Program-made: the position numbers and the translations under genes | DNA from: Streptomyces sp. NBC_00341 | GTDB lineage: Bacteria > Actinomycetota > Actinomycetes > Streptomycetales > Streptomycetaceae | Assembly (NCBI RefSeq): GCF_041435055.1 | Contig: NZ_CP108002.1 | Coordinates: forward strand, 1,984,001 to 2,048,000 | Length of the DNA: 64,000 nt | Direction of reading: 5' to 3' | The notes under the pieces: generated by a model | What the model was told of the DNA's origin: nothing | Database searches by the model: none | What the model saw: the letters and a program-made list of their open reading frames with translations, nothing else | In this document: positions 44,948 through 52,661 of the stretch, one piece after another | How positions within the stretch are numbered: position 1 is the stretch's first letter | Layout: the number at the start of each line of letters is the position of its first letter

Positions 44948-46815
44948 TACGGATGACCACCAACACCACCACCGAGATCACGCCCGTACTCCCCGTGCCC
45001 ACGTCGGCCGCCCGTGCGGCCACCACAGCCGGATCCGCGCTGACCCTCGCCTCGACGTTCCTCGCCTGGACCTGGACCGACGCATTCCCCGGAGACCTCA
45101 CCGTCACCGGCTACCCCGGCGGCCTCCAGGTCCTCACCCTCATCAGCGCCGCACTCACCCTGCTCCTCGCACTCTCCGGGTACGGCATCCGAGGCCTCGG
45201 CTGGCTCAACCCCTCCGGCAGCAACAACGCCGTCCTCTTCCTGGCCCTCGGCACCTTCGCCACCACCTGGTTCGCCGTCATCGCCATCACGGTCGACCTC
45301 GGTGGCCTCGCCAACCTCGAACCCGGCGCATACGCCGCCGCGATAGCCAGCCTCATCGCCCTCCTCGCCACCCTCGGGCTCCCGCTGGACCGCAAAACCC
45401 AGGCGTCCCTCCCCAAGCTCCAGATGAAGCTGCCCCTGCGCATCTTCCTCATCCTGGTGCTCGGCGTGGGCACCGTCGCGCTCCTCTTCCGGATCTACCG
45501 CGTCATCCGGATCGGCAAGATCGACCGCAACCTCCCCCGCGTAAAGCCCCTGCCCGCCTGGGCCGAAATCCTCACCATCGTCATAGCCTTCGGCGTCGGC
45601 CTCTTCATCTTCGCCTACGGCATCGACACCGACTACACCGAACTCTTCATCGGCTTCCTCATCACCGCCGCCTTCGCCTTCACCGCACTGAACCGCGCCG
45701 GACTCATCTCCCGCATCACCGCGCTGACCTCGAAGCACCGCAACATCACCCTCACCGCCGCCCTCGTCGCAGCAGTCTGCTTCCCCTTCACGCAGCAGAA
45801 AGAGGAATACGCGCTCATCGGCGCCAACATCCTCATCTTCGCGACCGTGGCACTCGGCCTGAACGTCGTCGTCGGCCTCGCCGGCCTCCTCGACCTCGGC
45901 TACGTCGCCTTCCTCGGCGTCGGCGCCTACGCCGCCGCCCTGGTCTCCGGCTCCACCATGTCGGCCATCGGCGTCGAATTCCCCTTCTGGGCAGCCATCC
46001 TCACCGGCGCCGGAGCCTCACTCATCTTCGGCGTCCTCATCGGCGCCCCCACCCTGCGACTACGCGGCGACTACCTCGCCATCGTCACGCTCGGCTTCGG
46101 TGAAATCTTCCGCCTCACCGTGAACAACCTCAACGGCAACAGCGGACCCGACCTCACCAACGGCTCCCAGGGCATCCCGAGCATCCCCGACCTCAACCTC
46201 TTCGGGATCGACTTCGGACTCAAGCACGACATCGGCGGCTTCACCCTCGGCAGGTCCGCCAACTACTACCTGCTCATGCTCGTCTTCACCGCCGTCGTCG
46301 TCCTCGTCTTCCGCCGCTCCGGAGAATCCCGCATCGGCCGCGCCTGGGTCGCCATCCGCGAGGACGAGACCGCCGCCACCGCCATGGGCATCAACGCCTT
46401 CCGGCTCAAGCTCCTCGCCTTCGCCCTCGGCGCCACCCTCGCCGGACTCGCCGGAACCGTGCAGTCACACGTCAACTACACGGTGACACCCGAGCAGTAC
46501 CAGTTCGCCGGCCCCGTACCCCCGAACTCCGCGTTCCTCCTCGCCGCCGTCATCCTCGGCGGCATGGGAACCCTCAGCGGACCCCTCGTCGGCGCCGCAC
46601 TGCTCTACCTCATCCCGGCCAAGCTCCAGTTCATGCAGGACTACCAGCTCTTCCTCTTCGGCATCGCACTCATCCTCCTGATGCGCCTGCGCCCCGAAGG
46701 ACTGGTCGCCGACCGCAGGAAGCAGCTCGAATTCCACGAGACCGACCAGCTCGACGTACCGGAACCGCGGAAGTCCGACGACGTCGACGCCGGCATCGCC
46801 AAGGCGGGGGCGTGA
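44944..46815 (+). CDS. livM: branched-chain amino acid ABC permease LivM, with long N-terminal extension
   Basis: This protein is 623 residues, far longer than the usual 300-450. The C-terminal 340 residues are a standard LivM (ALGLNVVVGLAGLLDLGYVAFLGVGAYA region, LRGDYLAIVTLGFGEIFRLT, GGMGTLSGPLVGAALLY). The first 280 residues add about seven hydrophobic segments of no assigned role. A GTGA overlap joins it to livH; an ATG nine bases later is an alternative start. The open frame continues upstream inside livH, but that part is a shadow. Confidence 0.88.
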   Translation: MIRMTTNTTTEITPVLPVPTSAARAATTAGSALTLASTFLAWTWTDAFPGDLTVTGYPGGLQVLTLISAALTLLLALSGYGIRGLGWLNPSGSNNAVLFLALGTFATTWFAVIAITVDLGGLANLEPGAYAAAIASLIALLATLGLPLDRKTQASLPKLQMKLPLRIFLILVLGVGTVALLFRIYRVIRIGKIDRNLPRVKPLPAWAEILTIVIAFGVGLFIFAYGIDTDYTELFIGFLITAAFAFTALNRAGLISRITALTSKHRNITLTAALVAAVCFPFTQQKEEYALIGANILIFATVALGLNVVVGLAGLLDLGYVAFLGVGAYAAALVSGSTMSAIGVEFPFWAAILTGAGASLIFGVLIGAPTLRLRGDYLAIVTLGFGEIFRLTVNNLNGNSGPDLTNGSQGIPSIPDLNLFGIDFGLKHDIGGFTLGRSANYYLLMLVFTAVVVLVFRRSGESRIGRAWVAIREDETAATAMGINAFRLKLLAFALGATLAGLAGTVQSHVNYTVTPEQYQFAGPVPPNSAFLLAAVILGGMGTLSGPLVGAALLYLIPAKLQFMQDYQLFLFGIALILLMRLRPEGLVADRRKQLEFHETDQLDVPEPRKSDDVDAGIAKAGA

Positions 46816-47717
46816 CCACCATGACCACCACCACGAAAACCGGCACCCCCGTGCTCGACGCCAGCGGCGTCACCATGCGGTTCGGCGGCCTCACCGCCGT
46901 CCACAACGTCGACCTCACCGTCAACGCAGGTGAGATCGTCGGCCTCATCGGCCCCAACGGCGCCGGAAAGACCACCTTCTTCAACTGCCTCACCGGCCTC
47001 TACGTCCCCACCGAGGGCAAGGTCCGCTACAAGGGCACCGTCCTGCCGCCCAAGCCCCACCTCGTCACCCAGGCAGGCATCGCCCGCACCTTCCAGAACA
47101 TCCGGCTCTTCGCCAACATGACCGTCCTGGAGAACGTCCTCGTCGGACGCCACACCAGGACCAAGGAAGGCCTCTGGTCCGCCCTCCTGCGCCTCCCCGG
47201 CTTCACCAAGGCCGAGAACGCCAGCCGGGAACGCGCCATGGAACTCCTGGAGTTCATCGGCCTCCAGGACAAGGCCGACCACCTCGCGCGCAACCTCCCC
47301 TACGGAGACCAGCGCAAGCTGGAAATCGCCCGCGCACTCGCCAGCGACCCCGGCCTCCTCCTCCTGGACGAGCCCACCGCCGGCATGAACCCGCAGGAAA
47401 CCCGGGTCACGGAAGAGCTCATCTTCGCCATCCGCGACCAGGGCATCGCCGTACTCGTCATCGAGCACGACATGCGCTTCATCTTCAACCTCTGCGACCG
47501 CGTCACCGTGCTCGTCCAGGGCGAGAAGCTCGTCGAAGGCACCTCCGACGTCGTCCAGAGCGACGAACGCGTCGTCGCCGCCTACCTCGGCACCCCCTTC
47601 GAAGGCGCCCCCGGCGCCGAGGAGATCGCCGAGGTCGAAGCCGCCGAGGCCGTCGCCACCAAGAGCACCACAACCACCACCGACACCACCAGCACCGAGG
47701 AGGAGGACACCCGATGA
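46812..47717 (+). CDS. livG: branched-chain amino acid ABC transporter ATPase LivG
   Basis: This is a 301-residue ABC ATPase. Walker A is GLIGPNGAGKTTFFN, the signature region is LPYGDQRKLEIARALA (the usual LivG form), and Walker B is LLLLDEPTAGMN. The C-terminus carries a Thr-rich tail after residue 275 (STTTTTDTTSTEEEDT). It overlaps livM by four bases (GTGA). Confidence 0.93.
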   Translation: MTTMTTTTKTGTPVLDASGVTMRFGGLTAVHNVDLTVNAGEIVGLIGPNGAGKTTFFNCLTGLYVPTEGKVRYKGTVLPPKPHLVTQAGIARTFQNIRLFANMTVLENVLVGRHTRTKEGLWSALLRLPGFTKAENASRERAMELLEFIGLQDKADHLARNLPYGDQRKLEIARALASDPGLLLLDEPTAGMNPQETRVTEELIFAIRDQGIAVLVIEHDMRFIFNLCDRVTVLVQGEKLVEGTSDVVQSDERVVAAYLGTPFEGAPGAEEIAEVEAAEAVATKSTTTTTDTTSTEEEDTR

Positions 47718-48430
47718 CCGCACTGCTAGAGGTCGAGGACCTCCGCGTCGCCTACGGCAAGATCGAAGCCGTCAAGGGCATCTCCTTCAGCGTCGAGGCC
47801 GGCCAGGTCGTCACCCTGATCGGCACCAACGGTGCGGGCAAGACCACCACCCTGCGCACCCTCTCCGGACTGCTCAAGCCCCTCGACGGCCGCGTCCTGT
47901 TCGAGGGCAAGCCGCTGACCGGCATCCCCGCCCACAAGATCGTCGCTCTGGGCCTCGCCCACTCCCCCGAGGGCCGGCACATCTTCCCCCGGCTGACGAT
48001 CACCGAGAACCTCCAGCTCGGCGCCTACCTCCGCAACGACAGAGCAGGCATCGAGAAGGACATCCAGCGCGCCTACGACCTCTTCCCCATCCTCGGGGAA
48101 CGCCGAAAGCAGGCCGCCGGCACCCTCTCGGGCGGCGAACAGCAGATGCTCGCCATGGGCAGGGCCCTGATGTGCCAGCCCAAGCTCCTGATGCTCGACG
48201 AACCCTCCATGGGCCTCTCCCCGATCATGATGCAGAAGATCATGGAGACCATCGTCGAGCTCAAGTCCCAGGGCACCACGATCCTGCTCGTCGAGCAGAA
48301 CGCCCAGGCCGCGCTCTCCCTGGCCGACCAGGGCCACGTCATGGAGGTCGGCAAGATCGTCCTCTCCGGCACCGGCGCGGACCTCCTCCACGACGAATCA
48401 GTCCGCAAGGCCTACCTCGGCGAGGACTGA
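47714..48430 (+). CDS. livF: branched-chain amino acid ABC transporter ATPase LivF
   Basis: This is a 238-residue ABC ATPase. Walker A is LIGTNGAGKTTTLRTLSG, signature LSGGEQQMLAMGRAL, Walker B LLMLDEPSMGLSP. ATG overlaps the livG TGA. It is the last gene of the operon, followed by a hairpin. Confidence 0.93.
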   Translation: MTALLEVEDLRVAYGKIEAVKGISFSVEAGQVVTLIGTNGAGKTTTLRTLSGLLKPLDGRVLFEGKPLTGIPAHKIVALGLAHSPEGRHIFPRLTITENLQLGAYLRNDRAGIEKDIQRAYDLFPILGERRKQAAGTLSGGEQQMLAMGRALMCQPKLLMLDEPSMGLSPIMMQKIMETIVELKSQGTTILLVEQNAQAALSLADQGHVMEVGKIVLSGTGADLLHDESVRKAYLGED

Positions 48431-48447
48431 ACCCGTACGCGCATGGA

Positions 48448-48488
48448 GAAGGCCCGCCCCCTGGACTGCATCCGGGGCGCGGGCCTTC
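48448..48488. terminator. bidirectional terminator hairpin
   Basis: GAAGGCCCGCCCC pairs with GGGGCGCGGGCCTTC. It separates livF from the convergent response regulator. Confidence 0.75.
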
Positions 48489-48510
48489 GCCATGTCCTGG
48501 TCCTACGGAA

Positions 48511-49167
48511 CTACTCCGCGGCCTTCTTCTTCTCCTCGGCGTCCTCGATCAACGCCTCGGCCAGCTGCTGCATCGACAGCCGCCGGTCCATCGACGTCTT
48601 CTGGATCCAGCGGAACGCCGCGGGCTCGGAGAGCCCGTAGTCCGTCTGCAGGATGCTCTTCGCCCGGTCCACCAGCTTCCGGGTCTCCAGCCGCTGCGAC
48701 AGGTCCGCGACCTCGCCCTCCAGCGCCTTCAGCTCCGCGAACCGCGACACCGCCATCTCGATGGCCGGCACCACGTCGCTCTTGCTGAACGGCTTCACCA
48801 GGTACGCCATCGCCCCGGCGTCCCGGGCCCGCTCCACGAGGTCGCGCTGCGAGAACGCGGTGAGCATCAGGACCGGCGCGATGGACTCCTCGGCGATCTT
48901 CTCGGCGGCGGAGATCCCGTCGAGGACCGGCATCTTCACATCGAGGATGACCAGGTCCGGCTTGTGCTCCCGGGCCAGCTCGACAGCCTGCTGCCCGTCC
49001 CCGGCCTCACCGACGACCGAGTACCCCTCTTCCTCCAGCATCTCTTTGAGGTCGAGGCGGATGAGTGCCTCGTCCTCAGCGATGACGACGCGGGTCGTCA
49101 GCGGCGGGACGTGCGACTTGTCGTCGTCGGACGCGTCTACGGGCTGGGGCGACTCGGGGGTGGTCAC
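48511..49167 (-). CDS. pdtaR: ANTAR-domain response regulator (PdtaR-like)
   Basis: This is a 218-residue response regulator. The receiver domain has the phosphoacceptor Asp in DLVILDVKMPVLDG near residue 75, the conserved acidic pair in IAEDEALIRLDL, and Lys in LVKPFSKSDV. The ANTAR RNA-binding domain is C-terminal (LVDRAKSILQTDYGLSEPAAFRWIQKTSMD). It would act by antitermination at two-hairpin RNA sites. GTG start with AAGGAG. No cognate kinase is adjacent. It is the standard neighbour of pyk in Streptomyces. Confidence 0.92.
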   Translation of the reverse strand: MTTPESPQPVDASDDDKSHVPPLTTRVVIAEDEALIRLDLKEMLEEEGYSVVGEAGDGQQAVELAREHKPDLVILDVKMPVLDGISAAEKIAEESIAPVLMLTAFSQRDLVERARDAGAMAYLVKPFSKSDVVPAIEMAVSRFAELKALEGEVADLSQRLETRKLVDRAKSILQTDYGLSEPAAFRWIQKTSMDRRLSMQQLAEALIEDAEEKKKAAE

Positions 49168-49265
49168 GGGGCTCCTTGGCTCAGGGCAGGTACTGCTCCC
49201 TTGAGCCTACCTAGCTGCGGTATGGTGGTCGCGCAGCGGGTCGGAGGAAACCTTCGATTCCACTA

Positions 49266-49341
49266 GCCCCGGTAGCCCAATTTGGCAGCAGGCAATGGAT
49301 TCAAAACCCATACAGTGTCGGTTCGAGTCCGACTCGGGGCA
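49266..49341 (+). tRNA. tRNA-Leu (CAA), atypical, short variable loop
   Basis: Acceptor GCCCCGG pairs with TCGGGGC (one G-T), then A73; no CCA is encoded. The D-arm has stem GCC/GGC and a loop with GG. The anticodon stem ATGGA/CCCAT contains one A-C mismatch next to the loop TTCAAAA, giving anticodon CAA. The variable region is only five bases (ACAGT), whereas bacterial leucine tRNAs normally have a long variable arm. The T-arm GTCGG/TTCGAGT/CCGAC is canonical. I call Leu from the anticodon only. Confidence 0.75.
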
Positions 49342-49450
49342 CTTTTCCTTAGATTCCAAGGTCGCAGGGAAACGCCACAGATTCACATGATCGTGTGACT
49401 GCAATGCCGTTTCTCCCTCAGAGCGTCCCGCCCCGAGCAAGCTCGGCCGG

Positions 49451-50215
49451 GTGTACGACCTTCAAACACGCAAGCACGCGCTGGCCCTCCTCGATCAGGG
49501 CTTCAGCCAGAACTCCGTAAGCAAGCAAACCGGTATTTCACGAGCGGCCATCCGTTCCTGGATCGTGCGAATCGAGCCCCTCGAATACGCGCGCGGCCGC
49601 GAATGCCCTCGATGCGATGACACGCCCGGACACCCCGACGACCCGGCCGCGTACGCGTATCTCCTCGGCCTCTACCTCGGCGACGGCTGTGTCAGCGCGA
49701 GCAGGCGAGGTGTCTACTCCCTCCGCATCGCCTGTGCCGACGCCTGGCCGGGCCTCATTTCCGCCTGCGTCGAGGCCATACAGATCACGCGACCGGCCAA
49801 CAAGGTGTGCCTGGTGCAAAGTCCGGGCTGCCAGTACGTCACATGTTTCAGCAAACACTGGCCCTGCCTCTTTCCCCAGCACGGCCCCGGCAAGAAGCAC
49901 GAACGCGAAATCTCTCTCGTTGCCTGGCAGCAGGACATCGTCGCCGCCCACCCGTGGGAGTTCATCCGAGGCCTGATCCACTCCGACGGCTGCCGGATCA
50001 CCAATTGGACAAGTCGACTCGTCAGGGGTCAGACAAAACGCTACGAATACCCCCGCTACTTCTTCACCAACCTGTCGGCCGACATCCTGAGTCTCTTCAC
50101 GAGCACGCTGGACCAGGTGGGAGTGGAGTGGAAGCAGCCGAACAGCAAGAACATCTCCGTCGCCCGACGGGCATCCGTGGCGCTCATGGATGCACACGTC
50201 GGGCCGAAATACTGA
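49451..50215 (+). CDS. HTH plus LAGLIDADG-type protein beside tRNA-Leu
   Basis: This is a 254-residue protein. The N-terminus is a transposase-like HTH (HALALLDQGFSQNSVSKQTG followed by ISRAAIRSW). Residues 50-60 give one C-x2-C pair (CPRC). Two LAGLIDADG-like helices follow, AYLLGLYLGDGCVS (about 75) and FIRGLIHSDGCRI (about 175), each with an acidic residue. So it resembles a homing endonuclease without an intron or intein host. GTG start with a weak site. It begins 110 bp after the tRNA. It may be a domesticated endonuclease or regulator; activity is unknown. Its codon use is less GC-biased than its neighbours. Confidence 0.7.
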   Translation: MYDLQTRKHALALLDQGFSQNSVSKQTGISRAAIRSWIVRIEPLEYARGRECPRCDDTPGHPDDPAAYAYLLGLYLGDGCVSASRRGVYSLRIACADAWPGLISACVEAIQITRPANKVCLVQSPGCQYVTCFSKHWPCLFPQHGPGKKHEREISLVAWQQDIVAAHPWEFIRGLIHSDGCRITNWTSRLVRGQTKRYEYPRYFFTNLSADILSLFTSTLDQVGVEWKQPNSKNISVARRASVALMDAHVGPKY

Positions 50216-50221
50216 GCTGCC

Positions 50222-51655
50222 CTACTTCGGGCTGTCGTCCTCGCCGATGTGGTGCACCCGCACCAGGTTCGTCGAGCCCGCGACTCCGGGCGGGGAGCCG
50301 GCCGTGATGACCACGACGTCGCCCTTTTGGCAGCGGCCGATCTTCAGCAGTTCCTCGTCGACCTGGGCGACCATCGCGTCCGTCGAGTCCACGTGCGGGC
50401 CCAGGAACGTCTCCACGCCCCAGGTGAGGTTCAGCTGGGAGCGGGTGGCCGGGTCCGGGGTGAAGGCCAGGAGCGGGATGGGCGAGCGGTAGCGGGAGAG
50501 GCGCTTGACCGTGTCGCCGCTCTGGGTGAAGGCGACCAGGAACTTCGCGCCGAGGAAGTCGCCCATCTCCGCCGCCGCGCGGGCGACCGCGCCGCCCTGG
50601 GTGCGGGGCTTGTTGCGGTCGGTGAGCGGCGGGAGGCCCTTGGCGAGGATGTCCTCCTCGGCGGCCTCGACGATGCGGGACATCGTGCGGACCGTCTCGA
50701 TGGGGTATTTGCCGACGCTGGTCTCGCCGGAGAGCATGACCGCGTCCGTGCCGTCGATGACGGCGTTGGCGACGTCGGAGGCCTCGGCGCGGGTGGGGCG
50801 GGAGTTGTCGATCATCGAGTCGAGCATCTGGGTGGCGACGATGACCGGCTTGGCGTTGCGCTTGGCGAGCTTGATGGCGCGCTTCTGGACGATCGGCACC
50901 TGCTCCAGGGGCATTTCGACGCCGAGGTCGCCGCGGGCGACCATGATGCCGTCGAAGGCGGCGACGATGTCGTCGATGTTCTCGACGGCCTGGGGCTTCT
51001 CGATCTTGGCGATGACGGGGAGGCGGCGGCCTTCCTCGTCCATGACGCGGTGGACGGGTTCGATGTCGCGTCCGCTGCGTACGAAGGAGAGGGCGATGAT
51101 GTCCGCGCCGGTGCGCAGGGCCCAGCGGAGGTCGTCGATGTCCTTCTCGGAGAGGGCGGGGACGGAGACCGCGACGCCGGGGAGGTTGAGTCCCTTGTGG
51201 TCGGAGACCATGCCGCCCTCGATGACGGTGGTGTGGACGCGGGGTCCGTCGACTTCGGTGACTTCGAGGGTGACGCGGCCGTCGTCGATGAGGATGCGTT
51301 CGCCGGGGGTGACGTCGGCGTTGAGGCCTTCGTAGGTGGTGCCGCAGGCGTGGCGGTCACCTTCCATGGGTTCGACGGTGATGGTGAAGTCGTCGCCGCG
51401 TTCAAGGAGTACGGGTCCTTCGCGGAAGCGTCCGAGGCGGATCTTCGGGCCTTGAAGGTCTGCGAGGATTCCGACGCTGCGTCCGGCTTCGTCGGATGCT
51501 TTGCGTACTCGGTGGTAGCGCTCTTCGTGTTCGGCGTAGGTGCCGTGGCTGAGGTTGAGGCGGGCGATGTCCATACCCGCCTCGACCAGGGCCTTGATCT
51601 GGTCATATGTGTCGGTGGCGGGTCCTAGGGTGCAAACGATTTTTGCTCGGCGCAT
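50222..51655 (-). CDS. pyk: pyruvate kinase
   Basis: This is a 477-residue glycolytic enzyme converting phosphoenolpyruvate and ADP to pyruvate and ATP. The N-terminal RRAKIVCTLGPATDTYDQI, the catalytic lysine region (VIAKIEKPQAVENID) and MVARGDLGVEMPLEQVP are all intact, and the C-terminal domain has the allosteric-type fold. No Shine-Dalgarno is seen. A TAGGCT -10 hexamer stands six bases before the ATG, so it is likely leaderless. Convergent with the LAGLIDADG-type gene. Confidence 0.95.
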   Translation of the reverse strand: MRRAKIVCTLGPATDTYDQIKALVEAGMDIARLNLSHGTYAEHEERYHRVRKASDEAGRSVGILADLQGPKIRLGRFREGPVLLERGDDFTITVEPMEGDRHACGTTYEGLNADVTPGERILIDDGRVTLEVTEVDGPRVHTTVIEGGMVSDHKGLNLPGVAVSVPALSEKDIDDLRWALRTGADIIALSFVRSGRDIEPVHRVMDEEGRRLPVIAKIEKPQAVENIDDIVAAFDGIMVARGDLGVEMPLEQVPIVQKRAIKLAKRNAKPVIVATQMLDSMIDNSRPTRAEASDVANAVIDGTDAVMLSGETSVGKYPIETVRTMSRIVEAAEEDILAKGLPPLTDRNKPRTQGGAVARAAAEMGDFLGAKFLVAFTQSGDTVKRLSRYRSPIPLLAFTPDPATRSQLNLTWGVETFLGPHVDSTDAMVAQVDEELLKIGRCQKGDVVVITAGSPPGVAGSTNLVRVHHIGEDDSPK

Positions 51656-51780
51656 GGTTTGAGCCTAAACCTTACCTACGGGTAGCGAATTGGCTCCGGA
51701 TGACTCCTCAACATCCTTTGGGTGAAGGCTTTTTGACAAGTGTTGAATTGTGCGGCGGGGTGCTCGGATGAGCATTCCGT

Positions 51781-52479
51781 TCATAGGCTCGGTGGGGTCA
51801 TGATGAAGCGGGCGTTCACCTGGGCGCGGACCGTTTGGCGTTGTGGTTCGAGGTCGAGTGCGGGGGCGGCTTCGGCCGGCGCGCCGGCGAATCCGCGGGT
51901 GGCGCCGTAGCCGCCGGGGGCCGGGGGCATGGCGGGGGCGGTGTTCTCGGCGCCGAGGTCGGCCAGTTCGACGAGGGCGGCCAACTGGGCGCCGACGGCG
52001 TCGGCGTATTCGCGGGCGCGCTGGACTGCTTCGCGTACGGCTTGGCGGCGGGCTTCGCCGTGGGCGGGCGAGTTGGGGCGCAGGGCCCACCAGGGGCCGT
52101 CGATGCGGGTCATGTCGAGGTCCGCGACGCGGGTGGTGAATTCACCGAGTGCGGTGAAGTCGCCGAGTACGGCGGTGATGTGGACGCGTCCGTGGTAGGC
52201 GCGGATCTTCTCGTCGCGGCCGCGTTGGGTGAGTTCTGGGGTGATGGAGAAGGCGCCGGTTTCGAGTTTCTCGACGGCTTCTCCGTAGGTGCGGGCGAGT
52301 TCGAGGACGGTGGTGTTGCGTCGGGTGAGGTCTTCGAGGGCGGCGCGGCGGTCTTTGCCCCGGGCGCTGACGGTGATGCCGACGCGGGCGATCTCGGGGT
52401 CGATCTCCAGGTGGGCTTCGCCGCGGACGGCGAGGCGGGGGTGGTCGGGGGTGCCGTAGGGGTACGGGGTGTCGGTCAT
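51781..52479 (-). CDS. SIMPL-domain protein
   Basis: This is a 232-residue SIMPL (DUF541) family protein. The repeats HPRLAVRGEAHLEIDPEIAR and AVLGDFTALGEFTTRVADL are typical, with a Pro/Ala-rich linker near the C-terminus and a final strand (RQTVRAQVNARFIM). No signal peptide is visible, unlike many relatives. The family role is unclear. It is divergent from the 5'-nucleotidase. Confidence 0.8.
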   Translation of the reverse strand: MTDTPYPYGTPDHPRLAVRGEAHLEIDPEIARVGITVSARGKDRRAALEDLTRRNTTVLELARTYGEAVEKLETGAFSITPELTQRGRDEKIRAYHGRVHITAVLGDFTALGEFTTRVADLDMTRIDGPWWALRPNSPAHGEARRQAVREAVQRAREYADAVGAQLAALVELADLGAENTAPAMPPAPGGYGATRGFAGAPAEAAPALDLEPQRQTVRAQVNARFIMTPPSL

Positions 52480-52569
52480 GGGTCCACTGTGGCATTCGGT
52501 TGCGACAGCCGGTGGTCATCGAAACGAAACCTGCTGGGGGTGTTGCCGGGTGTGGTGCGTGGGTGATTA

Positions 52570-52613
52570 TCTACGCGCGTTGTTCACGCGTGTGCGAGGT
52601 CTACGCGCGTTGT
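52570..52613. promoter_or_regulatory. direct repeat upstream of the 5'-nucleotidase
   Basis: TCTACGCGCGTTGT occurs twice, at 52570-52583 and 52600-52613, exactly 30 bp apart (about three helical turns). A GTTCACG element, like one half of a PhoP box, lies between them at 52582. A DNA-binding activator or repressor site is plausible; phosphate control is a guess. Confidence 0.5.
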
Positions 52614-52661
52614 GCGGCGAGAGCACTGGGTACGGACGAGAACTGAGATGTGGGAGACGAG

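Noticed and set aside
49266..50215. Integrated element at the tRNA gene
   Set aside because: No integrase, excisionase or duplicated tRNA 3' end is present nearby.
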